Notes under the pieces: generated by a model
What the model was told of the DNA's origin: nothing
The model's input: only the letters and a program-made list of their open reading frames with translations
Databases searched by the model: none
Program-made: the position numbers and the translations under genes
Shown: positions 26,483 through 35,533 of the stretch, in pieces
Layout of the letters: each line of letters starts with the position of its first letter
How positions within the stretch are numbered: position 1 is the stretch's first letter
Assembly: GCA_009840115.1 (NCBI GenBank)
Contig: VXOJ01000031.1
Span: forward strand, 1-64,000
Source: Gemmatimonadales bacterium
Lineage (GTDB): Bacteria > Gemmatimonadota > Gemmatimonadetes > Palauibacterales > Palauibacteraceae
Length of the DNA: 64,000 bases
Direction of reading: 5' to 3'

Positions 26483-27274
26483 ATGCCGGCACGTCCACAC
26501 GGGCGGGCGCTGGACGCCCTGCGACCCACGACCCTGGAGACGGGAACCGCCCCCTTCGCCGAGGGATCGTGCACCATCACGATGGGGATGACGCGCGTGC
26601 TTTGCACGGCCTCCGTCGAGGAGAGCGTCCCGCCGTGGCGCGAGGGACGCGGCGGCTGGGTGACGGGCGAGTACGCCATGCTGCCCCGGGCCACAACCGA
26701 GCGCACCCGCCGCGAGCGCCGCGGCGCGCGGGGCCGCACCCAGGAGATCCAGCGCCTCATCGGCCGCTCGCTGCGGGCGGCCGTCGACCTCGCGGCGCTC
26801 GGCGAGCGGACCGTGACCGTGGACTGCGACGTCCTCGTCGCCGACGGCGGCACCCGCACCGCCTCGATCACGGGCGCCTGCGTGGCCCTCGAAATGGCGT
26901 TCCAGCGGCTGGTCTCGGACGGCGCGCTCGAAGCCAGCCCGCTCCGCCAATGGGTCGCCGCAATCAGCGCCGGCATGGTGGACGGTGAGGCGAGACTCGA
27001 CCTGGAGTACGTGGAGGACGCCGCCGCCGACGTCGACTTCAACTTCGTCTACCTCGAGGACGGACGCCTCGTCGAGGTGCAGGGAACGGCGGAAGGAGCC
27101 CCCTTCACCCGCGACGAACTCGACGACCTCCTCCGCCTGGGCGCCGCGGGCGCCGAGACGTTGCTTCGGATGCAGCAGACCACCGCCGTTCAGTTCGGCC
27201 GGCCCCGGGGCCTGAACAAGGTATTCGACGATTTCGATGCTCGCGGGGTGGGCCGGCGAATGTCTGAAACCTGA
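26483..27274 (+). CDS. rph: Ribonuclease PH
   Basis: A 263-residue phosphorolytic 3'-exonuclease that trims tRNA 3' ends, using phosphate to release nucleoside diphosphates. Conserved segments are TGTAPFAEGSC and VTGEYAMLPRATTERTRRER near the N-terminus (phosphate- and RNA-binding Arg), QEIQRLIGRSLRAAVDL, and DCDVLVADGGTRTASITGA in the catalytic core. It is about 20 residues longer than the E. coli enzyme at the C-terminus. The ATG at 26483 was chosen where homology to the family begins; upstream open frame is antisense to the deacylase gene. Confidence 0.96.
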   Translation: MPARPHGRALDALRPTTLETGTAPFAEGSCTITMGMTRVLCTASVEESVPPWREGRGGWVTGEYAMLPRATTERTRRERRGARGRTQEIQRLIGRSLRAAVDLAALGERTVTVDCDVLVADGGTRTASITGACVALEMAFQRLVSDGALEASPLRQWVAAISAGMVDGEARLDLEYVEDAAADVDFNFVYLEDGRLVEVQGTAEGAPFTRDELDDLLRLGAAGAETLLRMQQTTAVQFGRPRGLNKVFDDFDARGVGRRMSET

Positions 27275-27298
27275 CTCGCGAGGCGCTCCCGGACGACG

Positions 27299-28363
27299 CT
27301 AGCGGCCAACGGGGCGCGTGATTTCCACCATCAGTTCACCGCCTGCGGGTAGTCCGCCCGGGTCCGTCGCGGTCATTCCGATTCGCAGAAAGCCGGTCTT
27401 TGTACCGCTCACTCTGATGGTCGTCGGAGAGAGAGCCGACAGGGCGACTCGGCCGGTCGGAACGGAAGTGTTGAAGAATGTGGGGGCCGGTCCAAGCGGG
27501 ACTGCCTCATACGTCAGGGCATCCCCCTCGGGATCGAGGAAGTACCGCGACATGTCAACGACGAACGGGACGCCCGACGGAACAACCTTCCGATAGGCGA
27601 AACCCGTCTGAATCACCGGAGCCGAGTTGGGACGAGCCGTGGCGGAATCCACCAGAACCTTGAAGTCCTGCTTCGTCGAACCTCCGCGGGTGGCGGCCGT
27701 GGCAGAAACGACGGCCCAACCCAGATCCAAGCCGTCGATTGTAAGCAGATGGTCCGAGACCGAGACGGCCGCCGTGTGGGGCGCTGACGAGGTCGCCGCG
27801 AACGTCCGCCCCGGTTCATCCGTAAAGTGTCGCCGCAGGTTCACGGTAGCGGTCCGCCCTTCGAGAATCTGCAGAGAGGGGATCCGCCGGCTCACGAGAG
27901 GCGCAGGCGGGATCGAACCCGGTGGGCGTAGGGGCGGCGTGGGTGACGTCTCCCCGAACTCAAACGTCTGTTGCGCCGTCAGGCCGCGGGGGTCGGTTGC
28001 GGTGACCGTCACTGTTCCCGAGCGCGACGGATGGACCGTCACAAAGCCGTCGGCAACCGTTACGTGCAATTCGGTACGGCCGCTGCCCGTGGCCGTGAAC
28101 GCAAGAGAATCCCGGTTGGGATCGTGAAAATACGGCCAGACAGCTACTTCCGGATACGGTGACGCATAGCGCCAGTCCCTGTACACGGGCGGGATCTCGC
28201 CCACCGCAATCGGGGCCCTGTTGCCCGCAGGGAAGGGCCCGGCGGCGTCGCCCCCACAGCTCGACAATGAGAAACCTGCAGCCAGAATCGTCGCACCGAG
28301 GATCCAGAACCGAAACGACCACTGTCCCCGAGGATCCCCAGGAACCGGGTCAGCGGCGGACAG
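27299..28363 (-). CDS. Ig-like/cadherin-like repeat lipoprotein, start unresolved
   Basis: An exported protein with a lipobox leader (FWILGATILAAGFSLSSCGG) and about 330 mature residues. These form repeated Ig-like or cadherin-like beta modules, each marked by a YF-x-DP-x-x-D-x-L pattern: WPYFHDPNRDSLAF near the start and MSRYFLDPEGDALTY later. Such modules often bind calcium or mediate adhesion. No in-frame ATG, GTG or TTG lies between the cyclophilin stop and the leader. The coordinate given assumes a CTG, which is speculative; the next in-frame ATG upstream falls inside the cyclophilin gene. A missing start or a small sequencing error is possible. Confidence 0.6.
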   Translation of the reverse strand: MSAADPVPGDPRGQWSFRFWILGATILAAGFSLSSCGGDAAGPFPAGNRAPIAVGEIPPVYRDWRYASPYPEVAVWPYFHDPNRDSLAFTATGSGRTELHVTVADGFVTVHPSRSGTVTVTATDPRGLTAQQTFEFGETSPTPPLRPPGSIPPAPLVSRRIPSLQILEGRTATVNLRRHFTDEPGRTFAATSSAPHTAAVSVSDHLLTIDGLDLGWAVVSATAATRGGSTKQDFKVLVDSATARPNSAPVIQTGFAYRKVVPSGVPFVVDMSRYFLDPEGDALTYEAVPLGPAPTFFNTSVPTGRVALSALSPTTIRVSGTKTGFLRIGMTATDPGGLPAGGELMVEITRPVGR

Positions 28364-28994
28364 CGCGGATGAGGTGGTCGAGGAGGGGGTATTCGCGGTC
28401 GAGGTAGGTATTGCCCGCCGCGACGATCCGGGTCTGGTCGCCTCGGCGGAGGCCTCCGCCGGAGTTCTCTCCGTAGCCCGAGTAGAGCGCATCCACGACC
28501 TCCATCCCGCTGATGACCTCGCCGAAGGGGGCGAACCCCGTCGAGTCGAGCCGCACGTTGTCCACAAGGTTGATATACACCTGGGTGGCGCGGGTTCCGG
28601 GGTCCGTGAAGGCGAAGGTGATGCGGCCGCGGGTGTTGGAGGCGACGACGGGATCATCGGGGATGTAGGCGTTCATCCACTCGGCGGTGAGGGCGGGGTC
28701 GCCGGCCAGCCCCCACTGGACGATGAAGTCGGGGACGACGCGGTGGAAGCGGGCGTCGTCGTAGTAGCCGGATTCGACGAGGGTCAGGAACCGCTCGGCA
28801 CCGAGCGGCGCCCACTCGCGGTGGACGGCGATGACGAACTCCCCCTGGCTCGTCTCGACCGCCACCTCCACCGGGCCGACCGTGACGGACGTTCCGGCGC
28901 CCCCGGCCTCCGGGACGGGCTCGACGCGCTCGCAGCCCGAGACGAGGATCAGGGTCGCCGCGAGGAAAGGCGCGGCGCGCCCCCGGATCCTCAC
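28350..28994 (-). CDS. Cyclophilin-type peptidyl-prolyl isomerase, lipoprotein
   Basis: A 214-residue PPIase that speeds cis-trans isomerisation at proline, probably on proteins outside the inner membrane because the leader ends in a lipobox (LILVSGCERV). The cyclophilin core shows YYDDARFHRVVPDFIVQWG, with the catalytic Arg and Phe, and later GFAPFGEVISGMEVVDAL. The GTG start overlaps the stop of the S9 peptidase gene (GTGA), so translation is probably coupled. It is the fourth gene of a coupled peptidase group. Confidence 0.92.
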   Translation of the reverse strand: MRIRGRAAPFLAATLILVSGCERVEPVPEAGGAGTSVTVGPVEVAVETSQGEFVIAVHREWAPLGAERFLTLVESGYYDDARFHRVVPDFIVQWGLAGDPALTAEWMNAYIPDDPVVASNTRGRITFAFTDPGTRATQVYINLVDNVRLDSTGFAPFGEVISGMEVVDALYSGYGENSGGGLRRGDQTRIVAAGNTYLDREYPLLDHLIRAVRR

Positions 28995-30907
28995 CTCAGG
29001 AACTGCTCGAAGAAGTCGAGCATGTCGAGGAGCATCTGGCGGCGGTTCGCCTTCCCGTACACGTAGTAGTTCTCGTTCGGATACGTCTTGTACTGGAAGG
29101 GCTTGTAGTAGTTCTCCAGCGCCCGCGCGAAGATCTCGGACTGGTCGGAGCCGGGATAGCGGCCCACGCCGTGCACGAGGAGGACCGGCGTGGAGACGTC
29201 GGCGACGTGCGAGATCGAGGAACTGTGGCTCCACACGTGCTCGCTCGTCTCGAAGGGCCCCAGTTCGTGGTCGAGCAGCTTGATGTGCCGCAGTTCGTTC
29301 TCGCCGTGGTAGAAGTGGACCCAGTCCGTGTAGCCCGAGCCCGGGATCGCGGCGCGGAAGGCGTCCGGCGCGAAGGCCACCGCGTACATGCTCATCACGC
29401 CGCCGTAGCTCGTCCCCGTAATCCCGATCCGCTCCGGATCGACCTCCGGGAGCGCCCGCATGTAGTCGGCGCCCGCGACGACGTCCTCCAGGTCGCAGTG
29501 CCCCCAGCAGCCGTTGTTCGCGTCGGCGAAGTCCTTCCCGTAGCCGGAACTCCCCCGGATGTTGGGCAGCAGCACGACGTATCCCCGCTGGACGAAGAAC
29601 TGCACGTGCTGCTGGAAGGTGTCGTGGAACTGCGACGTGGGACCCCCGTGGATCCACATCACGCCGGGCAGGCCGTCCCCCGCCGCGGCTCCCGGCGGCC
29701 GATAGAGATAGGCCGGGATCGAGTATCCGTCCGTGCTCTCGTAGCGGATCTTCTCCGGCGCGACGAGCCGGGCGTCGAAGTTGCCGGCCGGCATGGAGGA
29801 GGTGAGTCGCCGGCTGATCCCGTCCTCCAGCGAGACGACGTGGAGGTCGCGCGGGCTCAGGAGGTCCTCCTGCAGATATGCGATCGCCTGGCCGTCCGGC
29901 GACCAGGACGGGCTCGACGCGACGCCGCCCTTCGGCGACACGAGCACCCGCGGCTCGCCCCCGTCCGCCGACACCACGCGCAGGTCGTGGTGCCCGTTGT
30001 GGTTCTCCGTGTAGGCGATCCAGCGCCCGTCGGGGGACCACGCGGCGGCGCTCTGGTCGGCCTCGGCCGCTGCGACGGGACGCGGGTCTCCTCCATCCCG
30101 CGGCGCGAGCCAGTAGTTGATCCAGCCGCTCCGGTGCGAGCGGAAGAGGATCGAGCCGCCGTCCGGGGACACGCTCGGGTAACCGAAGGTCGCGCCCGCC
30201 CCGTAGTCGAAGAAGTCGCGGTCCTCGATCACCGTGCGCGGGCTGCCGCCCATGGCGTCGACCTCGATCACGTCGTGGTCCTCCCACGCGTCGTCGAGGC
30301 GGACGTAGAGGATGTGGCGGGAGTCCGGCGTCCAGGTGGGGAAGACGTCGTAGCGCTTGTCCTCGGTGATGCGGTCCACTCGCCGCGTGGCGACGTCCAC
30401 TTTCCAGATGTCGTAGTTCCCGTAGCGGTCGCCGGCGATGACGATGGAGCGCTCGTCCGGAGACCAGCTCATCGAGTTGATCCGTGCCCCGAGGTCCGTG
30501 AGCTGGACGTCCGCACCGTCACGGGTGGACCAGAGCCAGATCTCCGGAGCGCCGCTCTTGTCCGACACGTAGGAGATCCACGTCCCGGCCGGCGACCAGG
30601 CCGGCATCTGCGAGCTGAGGAAGTGGCCGGAACTGCCCATGTCCACGGGCACGCGCGTCGGAAAGCCGCCTTCGGGCGACAGGGTCATGAGCCCGCCGGT
30701 GAGCCCGGACTCGAACAGAATCGCCGATCCGTCCGGCGACCAGGCCGGCGCGCCGCCGACGACGGACCCGATGGACAGGAGTTGGTCGATCGAGAGGGGG
30801 CCGTCCCCTCCGGCGTTCTGCGCGTGAAGCTCGCTCCCGCCGCCAACCGCGGCGCCCAGAGCGAGGAGGATGCCGGTGATCGCCGTCGTATGCGGGTCGC
30901 GAGCCAT
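28991..30907 (-). CDS. S9 family peptidase (DPP-like) with atypical catalytic His site
   Basis: A 638-residue exported protein with a signal peptide ending near HAQNAGG. A long beta-propeller of WD40/TolB-like SPDG repeats (residues about 40-380; SWSPDERS, AWSPDGRWIAY) precedes an alpha/beta hydrolase domain. The nucleophile Ser 500 lies in GITGTSYGG. The C-terminal YPxExH position, which normally carries the catalytic His, reads YPNENYYVYG (residues about 609-618) with no His, so activity may be changed. The Asp region is HGVGRYPGSDQ. AAGGA precedes the ATG. It is preceded by the DUF885 gene and overlaps the cyclophilin gene. Confidence 0.9.
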   Translation of the reverse strand: MARDPHTTAITGILLALGAAVGGGSELHAQNAGGDGPLSIDQLLSIGSVVGGAPAWSPDGSAILFESGLTGGLMTLSPEGGFPTRVPVDMGSSGHFLSSQMPAWSPAGTWISYVSDKSGAPEIWLWSTRDGADVQLTDLGARINSMSWSPDERSIVIAGDRYGNYDIWKVDVATRRVDRITEDKRYDVFPTWTPDSRHILYVRLDDAWEDHDVIEVDAMGGSPRTVIEDRDFFDYGAGATFGYPSVSPDGGSILFRSHRSGWINYWLAPRDGGDPRPVAAAEADQSAAAWSPDGRWIAYTENHNGHHDLRVVSADGGEPRVLVSPKGGVASSPSWSPDGQAIAYLQEDLLSPRDLHVVSLEDGISRRLTSSMPAGNFDARLVAPEKIRYESTDGYSIPAYLYRPPGAAAGDGLPGVMWIHGGPTSQFHDTFQQHVQFFVQRGYVVLLPNIRGSSGYGKDFADANNGCWGHCDLEDVVAGADYMRALPEVDPERIGITGTSYGGVMSMYAVAFAPDAFRAAIPGSGYTDWVHFYHGENELRHIKLLDHELGPFETSEHVWSHSSSISHVADVSTPVLLVHGVGRYPGSDQSEIFARALENYYKPFQYKTYPNENYYVYGKANRRQMLLDMLDFFEQFLR

Positions 30908-30926
30908 GGGTCGTCCTTTCAACGCG

Positions 30927-32780
30927 TCAGTGTGCGGTCTCCCGCGGGTTCGGTCCGCTCGAGGTCGGCTCCTCCGAGGTGATGCGGCGCAGCGGGTCGC
31001 CCTCGAAGCGCCACTCCGACTCGAAATCCTTCGGCGGCGCCTCGCCGAGCAGGCGCGCGCGCACCATTTCCACCGGCATCCGGCCACCCTTGAGGATCGC
31101 GTCGTGGAAGGCGCGGTCCGTCATCTCCCCCGACTGCACGAGTTGTTCTTGCAGGGCCCGGATCTGGAGCCCGCCGATCATGTAGGCGACCTGGTAGAGC
31201 GGCGAGTAGGAGCCGTTGAAGCTGCGCCGCACCTCCGCCTCGGCGTTCGCCCGTTCGTGCCCCACCCGCTCCACGAGGAAGTCGATCGCCTCCTGCGGGG
31301 TCATGCGCTCGAGGTGGAAGGAGAGGGAGAAGATGATCCGGGCCGTGCGGTGCATGCGCCAGAACAGCATGCCGATCCGGTCCTCGGGGGTCGACGGGAA
31401 GTCGAGGTCCCAGAGCAGCATCTCCCAGTAGAGCGCCCACCCCTCGCCCCAGAACGGCGTGGAGAACGCGCGCCGGTGGGAGTTGAAGCGGCTCGTCATG
31501 AACCCCTGCAGGTGGTGTCCCGGGATGAGTTCGTGGTGCACGGTCGCGCGGGAGAAGTGTTCGTTGTTCCCCCGCATGCTCATGAGCTTGTACTCGTGCT
31601 CCATCCCGTCCGTGGGGAAGGAGACCTGGATCACTTCCCCGCCGAGGAAGAACGGCGACACCTTCTGCCGCTCCGGGGACATCATCTCGATGCGCCAGAT
31701 CTCGTCCGCGAGCGGCGGGACCGTGACGAGGTCGCGCTCGGTGACGAAGGCCAGAGCCTCATCGGCGAGTTCCCGGATCATCTGCGGCTGGTCGCCGGGG
31801 TCGCGGTGCAGCGTCTTCACGTACTCCAGCGCCGCCCGCCAGTCGTCCCCGTAGCCGAGTTCGCGCGAGGCCTCGATCATCCGCGCCTCGCACCAGGCGT
31901 ATTCCCGCTCCGCGATCGCGATCAACTCCTCGGGCGTGTAGGGGATCATTTCGTGGCGCAGGTCCGCGGCGAGCCCCTCGGCTCCGATCGGGTCGCCGAC
32001 GATGGGTTCGTCCTCGCCCGCCCGGTAGCCGATCACCGTCTCGCGGAGGAAGGTCGCGTAGCCGTCGAGCGCGGCCTTCGCCCGGGCGTACGGGTCCTCG
32101 TTCCACCAGGTGAAGACGGGGTCGTAGCCGGCGTAGTGCTCGAACCAGTCCTCGAGGAGCCGCGTGCGCTCGGCCAGCGCCGTGACCGCCCGCAGCGCGA
32201 CGATCCGGGACACGTCGTCTCCGCCTCCGAGCCGTGCCTCGACCTCGGCGCGGGCGGCCTCGATCTCGGCCGGAAGCTCCGCGAGACGAGCCGCGGCGGA
32301 CTCCGACTCCACGGGCTCCCGGCGGCGGCGCCGTTCTTCCAGATCGACGATGAGCGACGTGAAGGAGATGAACCCGTCCATCTCGGCGGCGAGCCCCGCC
32401 TCGCGGGTCAGGAGGTCGAGCCGATAGCGCAGTTCGTTGAGGAGGAGGACGTAGTCCACCCGCCCTTCGAGAGAGAGGGACTCGAAGTCGAGCGCCTCGA
32501 CCCGGCGCCGCCAGTCCGAGAAGAAGTCACGGAAGCGCGCGTTGCGCTCGGAGGAGTAGGGGACGTTCCAGCGCCGACCGAGCGCGGTCCGGTCGGTGCT
32601 GTAGCGCTCCACGACGGCCGCGAGTTCGCTCGTCTGCGCGCCGACGAGCGGACCCAGGTCCTGCGCCGCGGCGGGCGCGGCGAAGGTGGCCGAGGTGGCG
32701 GCGAGAACGGCGACGGCGAGGATCGGTCCTCCGGTGAGAACGCGTCCCGCGCTGCGAGCGAGGTGTCGTGGATCGTTCAT
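30927..32780 (-). CDS. DUF885 metallopeptidase-like protein, exported
   Basis: A 617-residue protein with a signal peptide (AVAVLAATSATFAAPAAAQD). The DUF885 domain has the conserved TVHHELIPGHHLQ zinc-binding motif in its second half, followed by ALYWEM with a likely third ligand. DUF885 proteins are thought to be gluzincin-like metalloproteases or carboxypeptidases. This is predicted, not shown for this branch. It begins in a 4-nt ATGA overlap with the upstream serine hydrolase gene and is followed by the S9 gene after 19 nt. Confidence 0.88.
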   Translation of the reverse strand: MNDPRHLARSAGRVLTGGPILAVAVLAATSATFAAPAAAQDLGPLVGAQTSELAAVVERYSTDRTALGRRWNVPYSSERNARFRDFFSDWRRRVEALDFESLSLEGRVDYVLLLNELRYRLDLLTREAGLAAEMDGFISFTSLIVDLEERRRRREPVESESAAARLAELPAEIEAARAEVEARLGGGDDVSRIVALRAVTALAERTRLLEDWFEHYAGYDPVFTWWNEDPYARAKAALDGYATFLRETVIGYRAGEDEPIVGDPIGAEGLAADLRHEMIPYTPEELIAIAEREYAWCEARMIEASRELGYGDDWRAALEYVKTLHRDPGDQPQMIRELADEALAFVTERDLVTVPPLADEIWRIEMMSPERQKVSPFFLGGEVIQVSFPTDGMEHEYKLMSMRGNNEHFSRATVHHELIPGHHLQGFMTSRFNSHRRAFSTPFWGEGWALYWEMLLWDLDFPSTPEDRIGMLFWRMHRTARIIFSLSFHLERMTPQEAIDFLVERVGHERANAEAEVRRSFNGSYSPLYQVAYMIGGLQIRALQEQLVQSGEMTDRAFHDAILKGGRMPVEMVRARLLGEAPPKDFESEWRFEGDPLRRITSEEPTSSGPNPRETAH

Positions 32781-34204
32781 GGGGTCATCCTCCGCAGGAC
32801 GAAGTGGCCCGATACGACGTCCATCCGAAGTTCATCGAAGGAGGCTCCGCCGGCGGCGCCTTCGGAATCGCTTCCGCGGATGAAGCGGTAGAGGGTCCGC
32901 CCGTCGGCGAACTCGTCGCCGCCCAGCCACGATAGCGTGGCCGGCTCGCCGCCTCCCGTGACGATCGTCAGTTGTCCGTCTTCTGCCGCCACGGTCGCCG
33001 TGATCCGTTGTCCGCGGGCCGGGCCTTCGTACTGGCCCGCGTAGGGCGAGGGATCGCCTTCGAAGGGAGTCGCGGCGGGCTCGGCGAGTTCCCCGAGCAC
33101 GACATCTTCGATCCGGCCCGCGATCCCGCCGGACGAGGCGCCCCCGGCCGTGTTGATGAGCACGGCGATGGACAGGTCTTCCGACGGCACGTAGCGGAGG
33201 TCGGAGACGTATCCGAAGATCCCGCCGCCGTGCCCGATCCGCGGCGTCCCGTCTCGGTCCGTGACCGCGAGGCCCTTCGCGTAGCGCAGGTCCGTTCCGT
33301 CGAGCAGGGGCTCCGGCGTGATCATCAGCCGGTAGCTCTCCGGACTCAGGATCTCGCCGCCTTCGCCGTCTCCGTGGAGGGCCTGATTCCAGGCGACGAG
33401 GTCGCGCACCGTGGAGCAGAGCGATCCCGCGGCGTAGGGCCACTGGTGGTCGAGGTACGGCGCGGGGTGCAGCCCGTCGTCTCCCGGCTCGTATCCCTTC
33501 GCACGGTTGGGAGTGAGTTCGTCCTTGTGGCAGTAGCGGGAGTTCTCCATCCCGGCCTCGGCGAAGAGGCGCTCTTCGACGAAGTCCTCGTAGCTCATCC
33601 CGCTCGCCGCCTCGATGACGAGTCCGGCGAGGAAGTACGCCGAGTTGTTGTACGTCATCGCCGTGCCGGGTTCGAACTCGAACGGCTCGGCGGCGAACAG
33701 CGTGACGAGCGTGTCCCGCGGCAGGTCGAGGGGAGCGAGTTCGACCCACAGGTGCTCCATCTCGGTGTAGCCCTTGATGCCCGAGGTGTGGTCGAGGAGT
33801 CGCCGGACGGTGACGGTCCGGTCCCCGACGGGGTAGTCGGGCAGCCACCGCGTGAGCGGGTCGTCGAGGGAGAGCTTGCCTCCCTCGTGCAGGAGGAGGA
33901 CGGCGGCCGCCGTGAACTGCTTGGTCACGGATCCGACCTCGTAGACGGCGTCCGGCGGCGTGAGCACGTCCAGTTCGAGGTCGGCGTGACCGAACTCCTC
34001 GATCAGGAGCGTGTCCGTTCCGCGCACGACCGCGATCGACATGCCGGCCGTCCGACCGGCCTCGATGGGGGCGGCCGCGATCTGGTGAATGGCGTCGATC
34101 TGGTCCGGCGCAAGGGAGGCAGCGGACGCATCGGACGCGGCGGGGTCCGGCGGCGCGCAGCCGGCGACCCCAAGGGCGAGGATCGCAAATCTCTCCAGTC
34201 TCAC
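32777..34204 (-). CDS. Beta-lactamase/D-alanyl-D-alanine peptidase-like serine hydrolase
   Basis: A 475-residue lipoprotein (ALGVAGCAPP, Cys 16). The class C fold has SVTK at residues 92-95 (nucleophile Ser and Lys), YNN near 185-187 and HGGGIFG as the third box. A C-terminal domain of about 110 residues with beta strands follows, like the C-terminal lipocalin-type domain of some esterases and D-aminopeptidases. GTG at 34204 is preceded by AGGAG at 7 nt. It is the first gene of the coupled minus-strand peptidase group, and faces a divergent membrane-protein gene across about 108 bp. Substrate may be a D-peptide, an ester or a lactam. Confidence 0.88.
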   Translation of the reverse strand: MRLERFAILALGVAGCAPPDPAASDASAASLAPDQIDAIHQIAAAPIEAGRTAGMSIAVVRGTDTLLIEEFGHADLELDVLTPPDAVYEVGSVTKQFTAAAVLLLHEGGKLSLDDPLTRWLPDYPVGDRTVTVRRLLDHTSGIKGYTEMEHLWVELAPLDLPRDTLVTLFAAEPFEFEPGTAMTYNNSAYFLAGLVIEAASGMSYEDFVEERLFAEAGMENSRYCHKDELTPNRAKGYEPGDDGLHPAPYLDHQWPYAAGSLCSTVRDLVAWNQALHGDGEGGEILSPESYRLMITPEPLLDGTDLRYAKGLAVTDRDGTPRIGHGGGIFGYVSDLRYVPSEDLSIAVLINTAGGASSGGIAGRIEDVVLGELAEPAATPFEGDPSPYAGQYEGPARGQRITATVAAEDGQLTIVTGGGEPATLSWLGGDEFADGRTLYRFIRGSDSEGAAGGASFDELRMDVVSGHFVLRRMTP

Positions 34205-34312
34205 GTGGAATCTCCTGCATCTCGGTTGAACCAGACCTATCTTCGGGCGGCAGCGTAAATGTGTCGATAGCTCGGCGTTCGTCGTTCGCGAGGCGCCGGA
34301 GAGAGGATTTCG

Positions 34313-35533
34313 ATGGAATCGACGGTGGCACCGGCCTCGGTCTTCGCGGAACGCGAAGCCGCAGTGGAGTCGGCGGACAGCATTCCGTGGTATCTGAGCG
34401 CGGTTCTGTTCGCGTCGGCGGCCGTGATCGTGGGCATCACGTGGGACATCTCCTGGCATCGGACGATCGGTCGGGACACGCTGTTCACGCCCGCGCACCT
34501 GCTGGTGTACGCGGGCGGGCTGGCGGCGGGGCTGTCGTGCGGGTGGCTCGCGTTGAAGACGACGTTCTCCGGGACGGACGGGGAAGTCGGGCGCTCCGTG
34601 CGGTTGTGGGGGTTCCGGGCGCCGCTCGGGGCCTGGGTGGCGATCTGGGGCGCGATCGCCATGCTCGCGTCCGCGCCGCTCGACGACTGGTGGCACAACG
34701 CGTACGGGCTCGATGTCGAGATCCTGAGTCCGCCCCACGTGGTCCTCGCGCTCGGGATCTACGCGATCCAGGTGGGCGCCCTGCTGATGGCGCTGTCGTG
34801 GCACAACCGCGCCTCGGAGACGGGCCGGCGCAAGCTCGCGTGGGCATACGTGTTCAGCGCCGCGATGCTGATCCTGTCGCTCTCCGTGCTGCTCATGGAG
34901 TACACGTTCCCGAACCAGATGCACGGGGCGACGTTCCACCTCATCATGGCGGCGCTCTTCCCCGTCCTTCTGTTCGCCATCGGCCGGGCCGGGCAGATGC
35001 GCTGGCCCGCGACGTGCGCGACGCTGATCTACACGATCATCTCGCTGGCGATGATGTGGGTGCTGCCGCTCTTCCCGGCGGAGCCGATGCTGGCGCCGAT
35101 CCTGCGCCCGGTCACCCACATGGTGGCGCCCGAGTTCCCGCTCCTCCTGTTCGCGCCCGCGATCGTGATCGACCTCCTGCTGCGGCGGCATTCGGCGCCG
35201 GGAGAGGCGCCCGAGCGAGCCTCGGCGGACTGGCGGATCGCGGCCGTGGGCGGCGTCGCCTTCGTGGCCATCCTCGGCGCGATCCAGTGGGTGTTCGCGG
35301 ACTTCATGCTCTCCGAGGAGGCGCGGAACTACTTCTTCCAGGGCAACACGTGGGGCTACACGGCGGCGCCGGGCAACTGGGAGAACGTGTTCTGGCACGG
35401 CGGCCAGTTCCTCGGGGGCGAGTTCTCGGTCTCGCGCTTCCTGTCCGCGGCGTGGTGGGCGCTGCCGATCGCGTTCGTCTCGGCCCGCTCGGGCCTGTGG
35501 CTGGGGAACTGGTGGCTGCGCGTCCGCCGGTGA
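34313..35533 (+). CDS. Uncharacterised polytopic membrane protein with conserved His/Asp
   Basis: A 406-residue integral membrane protein with about nine or ten hydrophobic helices. Two membrane-embedded or interface segments carry repeated acidic/His signatures: WDISWHRTIGRD with TPAHLLVY (about residues 44-65), and LDDWWHNAYGLD with SPPHVVLA (about residues 124-150). Such spacing suggests a metal or haem site, but no known family was recognised. It begins after a GAGAGGA site, opposite the serine hydrolase gene, and its stop overlaps the next gene by 4 nt (GTGA), so the two products probably act together. Confidence 0.75.
   Translation: MESTVAPASVFAEREAAVESADSIPWYLSAVLFASAAVIVGITWDISWHRTIGRDTLFTPAHLLVYAGGLAAGLSCGWLALKTTFSGTDGEVGRSVRLWGFRAPLGAWVAIWGAIAMLASAPLDDWWHNAYGLDVEILSPPHVVLALGIYAIQVGALLMALSWHNRASETGRRKLAWAYVFSAAMLILSLSVLLMEYTFPNQMHGATFHLIMAALFPVLLFAIGRAGQMRWPATCATLIYTIISLAMMWVLPLFPAEPMLAPILRPVTHMVAPEFPLLLFAPAIVIDLLLRRHSAPGEAPERASADWRIAAVGGVAFVAILGAIQWVFADFMLSEEARNYFFQGNTWGYTAAPGNWENVFWHGGQFLGGEFSVSRFLSAAWWALPIAFVSARSGLWLGNWWLRVRR

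Noticed and set aside
32777-35398. Extension of the serine hydrolase frame to 873 residues
   Set aside because: The upstream part is antisense to the membrane-protein gene and has low-complexity Arg/His content. GTG at 34204 with AGGAG gives a clean lipoprotein leader.
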